A stretch of 15,520 bases of DNA from GWC2-45-19 sp964358085 (GCA_964358085.1 CAYHNU010000013.1:1-15520), one strand, 5' to 3'. Positions 1 through 6,331 are shown, counted from the first letter of the stretch. Notes: generated from the letters alone by a model not told the origin. Translations and numbers: made by a program.

Positions 1-129
1 GCTCCCCAGCTTCACGCTCTATCCCCCGCCAGCCGGCGGGGCGACTTCTACATCCGCCTCGTCATCGATCTCCCCGCCCACCTCTCCCACCGCCAAAAAC
101 AATTATTAGAGGAATTTGACAAAAACTAG
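1..129 (+). CDS. dnaJ: DnaJ (Hsp40) co-chaperone, C-terminal end only
   Basis: The 5' part lies outside the window; 42 residues and the TAG stop remain. The tail reads GDFYIRLVIDLP followed by LSHRQKQLLEEF, which matches the end of the second C-terminal substrate-binding domain of DnaJ/CbpA-type Hsp40 proteins (family pattern GDLYVRVxVxxPxxLSxxQxxLLEEF). DnaJ delivers unfolded clients to DnaK and stimulates its ATPase in the cytoplasm. The J domain and zinc-finger region cannot be seen, so full DnaJ and the zinc-less CbpA type cannot be told apart. A GC-rich palindrome (24-41) is embedded in frame just before the GDFY strand. The gene converges on the minus-strand gene ending at 134 with only 4 nt between the stops and no visible terminator. 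Confidence 0.8.
   Translation, partial: APQLHALSPASRRGDFYIRLVIDLPAHLSHRQKQLLEEFDKN
24..41. repeat. GC-rich palindrome inside dnaJ
   Basis: A perfect 7-bp inverted repeat, CCCCGCC (24-30) and GGCGGGG (35-41), with a 4-nt loop AGCC. It encodes the stretch SPASRRG just before the conserved GDFY strand of DnaJ. It resembles the short GC palindromes that are dispersed in some CPR genomes; copy number cannot be judged from one window. Confidence 0.55.
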
Positions 130-133
130 AGGT

Positions 134-454
134 TTAAACAACAATCGCTGGCTCAACACTTCCAATAAGCGTATAAGTTCCATCTTCTTTGCCACCTGGA
201 CCGACATCATATAATCTAAACTCAGTTTTGGAAAGTCCTCCCCCTACCTCAAACACTTGCCTTACAATACCCGAATGACCAGTATCCTTAAAATTAATGA
301 CAGAACCCATGGGGACCACAAGTATTTTAGCGTCTCCGTCAGGCTTAGAAGGATCTAGACCACGCAATTGAACTCCGCCCCTATTGGGGATTACCTCAAG
401 AGACCATTGAAGTCCTTCTGTCTCTTTAACAGCAGCGCTAGCAACTTCGGCCAT
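134..454 (-). CDS. Hypothetical protein, 106 aa, unrecognised
   Basis: I do not recognise this protein. It has no signal peptide, membrane segment or cysteine. It is rich in Gly, Val and short alternating hydrophobic stretches (for example KILVVPMGSVINF and TYTLIGSVEPAIVV), which suggests a small beta-rich fold. The ATG at 454 is supported by a good promoter immediately upstream: -35 TTGTCT and -10 TATAAT spaced 16 nt, with the -10 ending 7 nt before the ATG, so the mRNA would start at or next to the start codon. It is divergent from nusA and converges on dnaJ. The clean promoter and start argue that it is expressed. Codon use is more AT-rich than in nusA. Confidence 0.6.
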   Translation of the reverse strand: MAEVASAAVKETEGLQWSLEVIPNRGGVQLRGLDPSKPDGDAKILVVPMGSVINFKDTGHSGIVRQVFEVGGGLSKTEFRLYDVGPGGKEDGTYTLIGSVEPAIVV

Positions 455-461
455 AAAATTA

Positions 462-489
462 ATTATAACAAATAAAAATTGAGAGACAA
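462..489 (-). promoter_or_regulatory. Sigma70-type promoter for the minus-strand 106-aa gene (leaderless)
   Basis: Read on the minus strand: TTGTCT (489-484), a 16-nt spacer, then TATAAT (467-462). Only 7 nt separate the -10 box from the ATG (454), so transcription should begin at or within a base or two of the start codon. No Shine-Dalgarno sequence is possible there. Confidence 0.6.
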
Positions 490-523
490 CTTAAATGTTC
501 TCCTAGCAGAATTGAATCAAACC

Positions 524-532
524 TGCTAAAAT
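524..532 (+). promoter_or_regulatory. Extended -10 promoter of nusA
   Basis: TGC followed by TAAAAT (527-532) forms an extended -10 (TGnTAnAAT); no convincing -35 box lies 16-18 nt upstream. The nusA ATG is at 543, so the 5' UTR would be about 0-4 nt. This gap (455-542) is a divergent promoter region shared with the minus-strand gene. Confidence 0.45.
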
Positions 533-542
533 TGCGCCAGTT

Positions 543-1580
543 ATGGCCAAAGTTTTGCAAGCTAGAACCGAATTCGCCTCCGCCTTAAATCAGGTGGCGC
601 ATGAGCGCAACTTGGATCCGGAAGTGGTTTTGGATACTATCAAGCAAGCCATTGTCGCCGCTTTTCGAAAAGACCACCCCGACCAGTACGACGAGGCCAA
701 AACCTATGATTCCGATCTCGATGCCCAGACCGGTGAACACCGGGTCTTTGTGCTCGATGGCAAGAAAAGAGTGGATATTACACCTCCGGGTTTTGGCCGT
801 ATTGCCGCTCAAACTGCCAAACAAGTCATCCTGCAAAAAATCCGTGAGGCCGAAAAATCTGCCACCGTTGCCGAATACGAAAAACGCTTAGGCTCCCTGG
901 TCAATGGTATGATCCTGCGTTTTGTGGGTAACGAAATCATTGTGGATATCGGCAAAACCGAAGCCATCATGCCGTCCTCCGAACAGGTCTATTCCGAAGA
1001 TTATCACATCAACCAGAGAATGACTTTTTACCTGGACAGCATCCGCGACTCCCTGCGCGGCCGGGAAGTAGTTGTCTCCCGGGCTAACACTGGTCTCATC
1101 AAGGAATTGTTCAAAAGAGAAGTTCCCGAGGTTAATTCCGGTGCAGTCGAGATTAAAGTCATTGCCCGCGATCCCGGATCCCGGACCAAAATTGCTGTTT
1201 ATTCTCACCAATCCGGTGTGGATCCGGTAGGTTCCTGTGTGGGTCAAAAAGGCGTCCGGGTTCAGGCGGTTATAGGCGAGCTCAATGGAGAAAAATTAGA
1301 TATTGTTCAGTTTAGTGAAGAGACAGAGAAATTTATTGCCTCTGCCCTATCTCCCGCTACGGGTTTAACCGTTAAGGTCAATGCAAAGAAAGCCGAAGCT
1401 GTTGTCACCGCCCCCGCCGACCAACTGTCTCTGGCCATCGGCCGCGAGGGCCAAAACGCCAAACTGGCCGGTAAACTCACCGGCTATCACATCGACATCA
1501 AAGGAGAAAAAGGCACCAGCGAAAAAAAAGAAGAGCCCTCAACTTCCACTGACCAAACCACAAACTCAAATGACCAGTAA
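543..1580 (+). CDS. nusA: Transcription termination/antitermination factor NusA
   Basis: NusA binds RNA polymerase and nascent RNA and modulates pausing, termination and antitermination. The 345-aa protein has the usual order. The N-terminal RNAP-binding domain (about residues 1-110) starts ARTEFASALNQVAHERNLDP. An S1 domain follows (about 118-185, from GSLVNGMILRFVGNEIIVDIG), then KH1 with GSCVGQKGVRV (about 230-241) and KH2 with the hallmark AIGREGQNAKLA (about 298-310). It lacks the C-terminal acidic repeats of E. coli NusA, as do many bacterial NusA proteins. The tail (about 320-345) is polar and low in complexity, and its last residues are encoded by a 7-nt micro-array (1550-1577). rimP, the common upstream neighbour, is absent. 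A 74-nt gap separates it from infB, in line with the widespread nusA-infB operon. Confidence 0.95.
   Translation: MAKVLQARTEFASALNQVAHERNLDPEVVLDTIKQAIVAAFRKDHPDQYDEAKTYDSDLDAQTGEHRVFVLDGKKRVDITPPGFGRIAAQTAKQVILQKIREAEKSATVAEYEKRLGSLVNGMILRFVGNEIIVDIGKTEAIMPSSEQVYSEDYHINQRMTFYLDSIRDSLRGREVVVSRANTGLIKELFKREVPEVNSGAVEIKVIARDPGSRTKIAVYSHQSGVDPVGSCVGQKGVRVQAVIGELNGEKLDIVQFSEETEKFIASALSPATGLTVKVNAKKAEAVVTAPADQLSLAIGREGQNAKLAGKLTGYHIDIKGEKGTSEKKEEPSTSTDQTTNSNDQ
1550..1577 (+). repeat. Heptamer micro-array at the 3' end of nusA
   Basis: Four 7-mers fill 28 bp. The first (TGACCAA) and last (TGACCAG) are near-identical and 21 nt apart; the middle two are diverged. The array ends exactly where the TAA stop begins. 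Because 7 is not a multiple of 3, the peptide repeats every 7 residues: DQTTNSN then DQ. Confidence 0.45.
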
Positions 1581-1599
1581 TATGTCCCGCATTTGATTT

Positions 1600-1652
1600 T
1601 TTGAATTTGGAATTTGGGATTTGTTTAGGGTTTAGAAATTAGGAATTAGAAA
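1600..1652 (+). repeat. Heptamer repeats filling the nusA-infB gap
   Basis: Two blocks with period 7. Positions 1600-1620 hold TTTGAAT, TTGGAAT and TTGGGAT. Positions 1632-1652 hold TTAGAAA, TTAGGAA and TTAGAAA and run straight into the infB ATG at 1655. The gap has no recognisable Shine-Dalgarno sequence, so whatever sets infB translation must lie in or beside this repeat. Confidence 0.7.
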
Positions 1653-1654
1653 TT

Positions 1655-3025
1655 ATGTTACAAAATAGACCACCCATAGTTGTCATCTTGGGCCATGTAG
1701 ACCATGGCAAAACTTCTCTTCTTGATGCCATTAGAAAAACCGACGTTGCCGCCCGTGAAATCGGCGGTATAACTCAAAGCACCTACGCATTTCAGACAAA
1801 CGGCATCACTTTCATCGATACGCCGGGACACGCTGCGTTCTCTCAAATGCGCGCTCGTGGGGGGAAAATTGCCGATCTGGCCATTCTGGTTGTTTCCGCA
1901 ATTGATGGAGTCATGCCCCAGACCCAGGAATCCATAGCTGCCGTCAAGTCTGCCGGCATTCCCATGATTGTGGCCATTAACAAAATGGATCTCCCCGGCG
2001 CCTCTGCAGACATCGTTAAATCCCAGCTAGTCGAAAATGAAGTGTTAGTCGAAGGTTTCGGAGGAGACGTGCCGGTTGTGCCCGTGTCCGCCAAAACTGG
2101 CACCGGACTGCCTGAACTTTTGGAGATGATAAATTTGGTTTCTAGCCTTCAACCTCCAATTTCCGATCCATCCGGTTCTCTTGAGGCAGTGGTTTTAGAG
2201 TCTCACTTGGATACCCGCCGTGGCCCTTTAGCTACCTGCATCGTCAAAAACGGCACTCTAAAAACTGGTCAGGAATTATTTTTAGACAAATTGGTCGGCA
2301 AAGCCAAAGCTCTGTCTATTGATCCCGCTCTGCCCTCTACCCCCGTCGAAATTCTCGGTCTCACCTCTGTCATCCCTGTGGGGTCCGTTTTAAGTTCTAC
2401 CATCACTAAAATATCACCCCCTTTAGTTCCCCCTCTTAATTTAAGAGGGGGAAACCCGAAGGGAGAGGGTGATACTGTAAGGCTTATCCTCAAGGCCGAC
2501 ACTCTCGGTTCCCTCGAAGCTATCCTGGCCTCCTTGCCTGTTGAAATCGAAGTTGTTTTCTCTGGCACAGGGGACATCACCGAGTCAGACGTCTCAATGG
2601 CCCAGTCCATCAACGCTCATCTAGTAGGTTTCGGTGTCAAAATTCCCGGGAGCGTCGCCAAACTAGCCGAAACTGAGAAAATTACCATCCGCAATTTTAA
2701 AATTATTTACGAGTTGTTGGACGCCGTTGGGAAATTGATCCATTCTCCAGGGACAGAAGTTATTACCGGTCGGGCCCAAGTTCTGGCCGAGTTTAAAATA
2801 GACAACTTACGAGTAGCCGGTTGTAAATGTACAGAAGGGGAAATATTCAAGACCGATTCGGTTCGGGTTGGCGACAAGCTCACCAAAATAAAGTCCCTCA
2901 AAATCGGCAAAAACGAAGTCGAAAAAATTAAAACAGGTCAGGAATTCGGGGTCGTTTTTTCTCCCCCAGTTGACTTCAAGGTTGGCGATACTATAATTGC
3001 CGTCACAATCCATGGCGCCAGTTGA
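1655..3025 (+). CDS. infB: Translation initiation factor IF-2, minimal form
   Basis: IF2 is the GTPase that recruits initiator fMet-tRNA to the ribosome and promotes subunit joining. All G motifs are present: GHVDHGKT (13-20), GGITQ (37-41), DTPGH (55-59), NKMD (109-112) and SAK (145-147). Domain II follows (about 165-250), then domain III (TVRLILKADTLGSLEAI, from about 274) and the C-terminal tRNA-binding region (VAGCKCTEGEIF). The protein has 456 aa against about 700-900 in most bacteria: the entire N-terminal extension is missing and the chain starts at RPPIVVILGHVDHGK. The C2 domain also looks shortened between VRV and SLK. Residues 253-273, in the linker between domains II and III, are encoded by a palindromic insertion (2413-2473). 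The switch I neighbourhood reads ITQSTYAF instead of the usual ITQHIGAY. Confidence 0.95.
   Translation: MLQNRPPIVVILGHVDHGKTSLLDAIRKTDVAAREIGGITQSTYAFQTNGITFIDTPGHAAFSQMRARGGKIADLAILVVSAIDGVMPQTQESIAAVKSAGIPMIVAINKMDLPGASADIVKSQLVENEVLVEGFGGDVPVVPVSAKTGTGLPELLEMINLVSSLQPPISDPSGSLEAVVLESHLDTRRGPLATCIVKNGTLKTGQELFLDKLVGKAKALSIDPALPSTPVEILGLTSVIPVGSVLSSTITKISPPLVPPLNLRGGNPKGEGDTVRLILKADTLGSLEAILASLPVEIEVVFSGTGDITESDVSMAQSINAHLVGFGVKIPGSVAKLAETEKITIRNFKIIYELLDAVGKLIHSPGTEVITGRAQVLAEFKIDNLRVAGCKCTEGEIFKTDSVRVGDKLTKIKSLKIGKNEVEKIKTGQEFGVVFSPPVDFKVGDTIIAVTIHGAS
2413..2473. repeat. Palindromic element inserted in frame in infB
   Basis: A 61-bp nested inverted repeat. Inner arms TTCCCCCTCTT (2427-2437) and AAGAGGGGGAA (2443-2453) are perfect, with a 5-nt loop. 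Outer arms ATCACCC (2413-2419) and GGGTGAT (2467-2473) are also perfect. It is translated as PPLVPPLNLRGGNPKGEGD, which has no counterpart in IF2 of other bacteria, and lies at a domain boundary. The design recalls Rickettsia palindromic elements and REP/MITE sequences. Confidence 0.8.
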
Positions 3026-3755
3026 TACCAATCAATTTAAGGGCCTGCTGGACTCTGCTCATTCGGTAGTCATCCTCCTTCCCAAAAATCCGGAACTGGA
3101 CGCCGTGGCCGCCGCCCTCTCCCTCAAACTCTCCTTGGATCAATTCGGTAAATCCGCCTCCGTGTCCTGTGCCGACCCCATGACGGTAGAGTTTCACCGT
3201 CTGGTTGGAGCGGATACGGTTATTTCTAATTTCGGCAGCCGCAATCTGGTTATTACTTTTCCCGGTCAAACAGAAATTGTAGATAAAGTCAGTTATCATC
3301 TGGACGATCGGGGCGAACTAAATCTAGTTATCACTCCCAAGCCCAACACTCCGGGCATTGACCACCGTAAATTGAATTTCATTTCAGGAGGCGCTCAAGC
3401 CGATTTGATCATACTGGTTGCGGGTGCAGAAACTCCGGAAGTTTTTGCCCAGACTAAACAATTTTTCATCAGCGGTTCCGAAGAAGTGGCTCGTCTTCTC
3501 GAAACCCTTAAACTTCCTGTTTCTAATGACGCCGCTTCCAACCTCTTGGCTGGAATAGAAAAATCTACTTCCAATTTTACGGCCAACGTTACTGCCGACA
3601 CTTTTGAAATAGCCGCCGCTCTCATGCGCCACGGTGCTCGCCGCCACGACGTCTACACCCCCCCCGTCTCTACTATGAACTCTGAACCAACTAACCCTGA
3701 ACCATCCCCGGATTGGTACTCCCCCAAAGTCTTTTCCGGAACTACCGTTTCATGA
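3012..3755 (+). CDS. Degenerate DHH-family (NrnA/RecJ-like) phosphoesterase homologue
   Basis: NrnA-type DHH proteins degrade short oligoribonucleotides or pAp and often follow infB-rbfA. The fold signature remains. NPELDAVAAALSLKLSL matches the N-terminal NPDGDAIGSSLAL motif, and LAGIEKSTSNFTANVTADTFEIAAALMRHGA matches the conserved LxxGIxTDTGxFxxxNTTxxTxxxAAxLxxxGA block. The catalytic residues are mostly gone: NPDGDA is NPELDA, no DHH triad is visible, and the TDTG aspartate is replaced in KSTS. I infer a pseudoenzyme or a structural or binding role. The protein has 247 aa and lacks a clear DHHA1 domain. The start is taken as ATG 3012, overlapping infB by 14 nt; a TTG at 2997 is possible. 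A heptamer array (3674-3702) encodes part of the Pro/Glu-rich tail. Confidence 0.65.
   Translation: MAPVDTNQFKGLLDSAHSVVILLPKNPELDAVAAALSLKLSLDQFGKSASVSCADPMTVEFHRLVGADTVISNFGSRNLVITFPGQTEIVDKVSYHLDDRGELNLVITPKPNTPGIDHRKLNFISGGAQADLIILVAGAETPEVFAQTKQFFISGSEEVARLLETLKLPVSNDAASNLLAGIEKSTSNFTANVTADTFEIAAALMRHGARRHDVYTPPVSTMNSEPTNPEPSPDWYSPKVFSGTTVS
3674..3702 (+). repeat. Heptamer micro-array in the 3' end of the DHH-like gene
   Basis: TATGAAC (3674-3680) and TCTGAAC (3681-3687), a diverged unit, then CCTGAAC (3696-3702) after one extra base. The translation NSEPTNPEP is a Pro-rich spacer with no equivalent in the DHH family. Confidence 0.5.
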
Positions 3756-3759
3756 TTTG

Positions 3760-3768
3760 TGTTATAAT
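3760..3768 (+). promoter_or_regulatory. Extended -10 promoter for rpsO-pnp
   Basis: TGT followed by a perfect TATAAT (3763-3768), starting 5 nt after the stop of the preceding gene. No good -35 is seen, as is usual for extended -10 promoters. Transcription would start near 3775 and leave a leader of about 110 nt before rpsO, the longest 5' UTR predicted in this window. Confidence 0.55.
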
Positions 3769-3777
3769 ATTGGCAGT

Positions 3778-3835
3778 AAGAGACATTAACGGGAGTTTGT
3801 TTCGCAATTAGGAACTCACTTTCGCCCTATCTCTT
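3778..3835 (+). promoter_or_regulatory. Foldable rpsO leader (possible S15 autoregulatory or attenuator structure)
   Basis: The leader can form nested stems: AAGAGA (3778-3783) with TCTCTT (3830-3835), and GAGTT (3793-3797) with AACTC (3813-3817). A GGG (3791-3793) / CCC (3825-3827) pairing would be an alternative. A U-rich run (about 3838-3849) follows. In several phyla S15 represses its own mRNA by binding such leaders; here that role is inference. The stem plus U-rich run could instead act as an attenuator, or end read-through from upstream. Confidence 0.35.
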
Positions 3836-3848
3836 CCTATTTATTTTT

Positions 3849-3876
3849 TAGAAATTAGAAATTAGAGCTTAGAAAT
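3849..3876 (+). repeat. Heptamer micro-array before rpsO
   Basis: Four tandem 7-mers: TAGAAAT three times and TAGAGCT once, 28 bp in total, ending 10 nt before the rpsO ATG (3887). No Shine-Dalgarno sequence is present. The same motif family (TTAGAAA) precedes infB. Confidence 0.75.
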
Positions 3877-3886
3877 TAACGATAAT

Positions 3887-4156
3887 ATGGCACTCGATCC
3901 AAAATCAAAAGTAGACGTCATCAAGAAATTTGCCCAGGGCAAAGGGGATACCGGTTCTCCCGAAGTTCAGGCCGCCCTTCTGACTGAAAAAATCAGCAAA
4001 CTCACTGAACATTTGCAGGCCCACAAAAAAGATGAGCATTCCCGCCGCGGCCTCTTGTCCATGGTCAACAAACGCCGCAGATTATTATTCTACTTACAAA
4101 AGAAGGACATTAAAAGATATAATGACCTCTCCAAGAAATTGGGTTTATCTAAATGA
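3887..4156 (+). CDS. rpsO: 30S ribosomal protein S15
   Basis: S15 is a primary 16S rRNA-binding protein that organises the central domain of the 30S subunit and forms a bridge to the 50S. The 89-aa length is typical. Diagnostic segments are GDTGSPEVQAALLTEKISKLTEHL (about residues 20-43) and HSRRGLLSMVNKRRRLLFYL (about 51-70), which contain the rRNA-binding HxxDxxSRRGL-type motif. It is preceded by its own promoter and a structured leader. Its stop overlaps the pnp start by 4 nt (ATGA), the classic rpsO-pnp pairing, so translation of the two is probably coupled. Confidence 0.97.
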   Translation: MALDPKSKVDVIKKFAQGKGDTGSPEVQAALLTEKISKLTEHLQAHKKDEHSRRGLLSMVNKRRRLLFYLQKKDIKRYNDLSKKLGLSK

Positions 4157-6321
4157 AATTAGTCAGTAAAACTTTAGAAATAGCCGGTCGGACTTTAAGT
4201 TTTGAATTCGGTAAATTGGCTCAGCAGGCCACTTCTGCCGTGGTTGCCCGTTATGGTGATTCTACGGTTTTCGCCTCTGTGGTTATGGGCCGCGAGGATC
4301 TGACCAAAGATTACTTTCCCCTGTCTGTCGAATATCAGGAACGCCTCTACGCCGGCGGCCGCATTAAGGGTTCCCGCTGGGTCAAGCGCGAGAGGAACAC
4401 CGACGAAGAAACTTTATCTGCCCGTCTGATAGACAGATCCATCCGTCCCCTGTTCCCCAAAGATTTCAAAAACGAAGTCCAGATTGTTGTCATGGTCTTG
4501 TCCACTGATACCGAAAACGACACCGACGTTTTGGCCATCAACGCTGTTTCCGCCGCTCTCGCCGCTTCACCCATTCCCTGGAGTGGCCCCGTGGCCGCTG
4601 TCCGCATTGGATTAGAAGAAGGCAAATTAGTCGTTAATCCCAAAAACGGCAACCGCGACGGAGTGACTTTGGATTTAGTGGTTTCTAGTTCCAAAGACCT
4701 GGTACCCATGATCGAAGCGGGAGCCATCCAAGTTCCCGAAGACCAAATATTTGCCGCCATTGAGGTAGCTGTGACCGAGAACAAGAAGATCATTTCCACC
4801 ATTAACGAGCTAGTCTCTGAAGTAGGCAAAGACAAAATCCAGATCAAAAAAGCCGAAATAGACTCTGAGGTTCGATTGCAGGTCGAAAAAATTCTGGAAA
4901 AACAAATCGATGAGTTTGTCACCAACTTCAGCTTGCAGGAAGGTGGAGGAGCGCTCGAAGGTTTACGGGAAAGTGTTGCTTCCCAATTTGATTCCAAAAG
5001 TAAAAACGACGTTTATGCAATTATTGAAGACATGCTTTACAAAACCATCCGTAAAAATATTTTAGAGGGTCAAAAGCGGCCCGATGGCCGGAAACTGGAT
5101 GAAATCCGCCCCCTGTCCATTGAAGTCGGTGTTTTGCCTCGGGTTCACGGCTCCGCTATTTTCCAGCGTGGCCAAACTCAAGCTCTGACAATCACTACTC
5201 TGGGAGCTCCGTCACTAGGCCAAACCCTGGAAACCGCTGAAGGCGAAACCATCCGCCGCTACATGCATCATTACAATTTTCCCCCCTTCTCCACCGGCGA
5301 AACCGGCCGGGTTGGCGCCCCCAAACGCCGGGAAATCGGTCACGGGGCTTTGGCCGAACGGGCTTTGGCTCCGGTAATTCCTTCAGAAGAAGAATTCCCC
5401 TATGCCATCCGGGTGGTTTCGGAAATTATGTCTTCCAATGGCTCTACTTCCATGGCCAGTACTTGCGGCTCCACCATGTCTCTTATGGACGCTGGAGTTC
5501 CCATCAAGGCCCCGGTAGCCGGCATTTCAATAGGGAAGGTTGACGACGTGCTTTTGACAGACATTATTGGTATTGAAGATCACTACACAGACATGGATTT
5601 TAAGGTCGCCGGGACAAAAGATGGCATTACTGCCATCCAACTGGATACCAAAATTGATGGTCTGACTCTGGAAATTATTAAAGAAACATTGGCCCGGGCC
5701 AAAACTGCCAGGATGCAAATTCTGGAAGCCATGCTTAAAGTTCTTCCCGAACCCCGAAAACAATTGTCTCAATACGCTCCCAAAATTCATGTAGTCACCA
5801 TCCCTGTGGACAAAATAGGCGAGCTCATTGGCCCGGGCGGCAAAGTCATCAAAAAACTCATGGCCGACTACAATGTCGCCATCGACGTCAACGACAACGG
5901 TTCGGTTTTTGTTTCCGGCACCGACGCTGACGGTGTTAACAATGCCATTGGTTGGATTGGGTCTCTGGGACAGGAAGCCAAACCTGGAGAAATTTATGAA
6001 GGCACCGTGGCTCGCATTCAGCCCTTTGGTGCTTTTGTCAACATTTTGCCCGGTAAAGACGGCCTGGTTCACGTCTCTCAAATGGGCCAGGGTTTTGTCT
6101 CCGACCCCAATCAGATAGTTCACGAAGGCGATAAAGTCCGGGTCTGGGTTATTGAAATTGACCCCCAAAACCGTATCAGCCTTTCCATGCTTTTTGATGA
6201 AGCTGGCCAGCCACTGGTCAAAGCCCGCGACCCCCGCCCTTCACCTCGCCATAGCTTTAGCGAAGGCGGGCGCAGGGACGACCGTGGCCCTTTCCGCGCT
6301 CCCCAACGCCGCCGCTTTTAA
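4153..6321 (+). CDS. pnp: Polynucleotide phosphorylase (PNPase)
   Basis: PNPase degrades RNA 3' to 5' by phosphorolysis and works in mRNA turnover. The 722-aa protein has two RNase PH-like cores: residues about 10-145, and about 310-530 with NFPPFSTGETGRVGAPKRREIGHGALAERAL. Between them lies an all-alpha linker domain. The catalytic region is intact: SMASTCGSTMSLMDAGVPIKAPVAG, and the two conserved aspartates within EDHYTDMDFKVAGT. A KH domain (GELIGPGGKVIKKL, about 556-570) and an S1 domain (GEIYEGTVARIQPFGAFV, from about 612) complete the RNA-binding part. The basic Arg-rich tail (about 690-722) contains a palindromic element (6233-6270) encoding PSPRHSFSEGGRR. No RNase E-type helix is seen; RNase J downstream could be the partner nuclease. 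Confidence 0.97.
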   Translation: MKLVSKTLEIAGRTLSFEFGKLAQQATSAVVARYGDSTVFASVVMGREDLTKDYFPLSVEYQERLYAGGRIKGSRWVKRERNTDEETLSARLIDRSIRPLFPKDFKNEVQIVVMVLSTDTENDTDVLAINAVSAALAASPIPWSGPVAAVRIGLEEGKLVVNPKNGNRDGVTLDLVVSSSKDLVPMIEAGAIQVPEDQIFAAIEVAVTENKKIISTINELVSEVGKDKIQIKKAEIDSEVRLQVEKILEKQIDEFVTNFSLQEGGGALEGLRESVASQFDSKSKNDVYAIIEDMLYKTIRKNILEGQKRPDGRKLDEIRPLSIEVGVLPRVHGSAIFQRGQTQALTITTLGAPSLGQTLETAEGETIRRYMHHYNFPPFSTGETGRVGAPKRREIGHGALAERALAPVIPSEEEFPYAIRVVSEIMSSNGSTSMASTCGSTMSLMDAGVPIKAPVAGISIGKVDDVLLTDIIGIEDHYTDMDFKVAGTKDGITAIQLDTKIDGLTLEIIKETLARAKTARMQILEAMLKVLPEPRKQLSQYAPKIHVVTIPVDKIGELIGPGGKVIKKLMADYNVAIDVNDNGSVFVSGTDADGVNNAIGWIGSLGQEAKPGEIYEGTVARIQPFGAFVNILPGKDGLVHVSQMGQGFVSDPNQIVHEGDKVRVWVIEIDPQNRISLSMLFDEAGQPLVKARDPRPSPRHSFSEGGRRDDRGPFRAPQRRRF
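6233..6270. repeat. Palindromic element in the 3' end of pnp
   Basis: The outer arms are CCCGCC plus TTC (6233-6242, one bulged C) and GAAGGCGGG (6262-6270). The inner arms are TCGC (6246-6249) and GCGA (6260-6263), around a central AGCT. The element is translated as PSPRHSFSEGG inside the basic PNPase tail. I recall similar CGCCTTCGCTAAAGC-type repeats as dispersed elements in CPR genomes, but this could not be searched. Confidence 0.6.
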
Positions 6322-6331
6322 TACATACTTC

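Noticed and set aside
455..542. tRNA or other structured RNA in the intergenic gaps.
   Set aside because: The gaps (88, 74, 131, 45 and 35 nt) are AT-rich, carry promoters or repeats, and show no cloverleaf or CCA-type end.
4347..4997. A 216-aa minus-strand open frame inside pnp.
   Set aside because: It is a Ser/Thr-rich shadow of the strongly conserved PNPase coding strand, with no domain signature or promoter.
5527..6168. A 213-aa minus-strand open frame inside pnp.
   Set aside because: It mirrors the catalytic, KH and S1 parts of PNPase. Its Asn/Phe-rich composition arises from the antisense of Leu/Val/Lys codons, and no known fold is visible.
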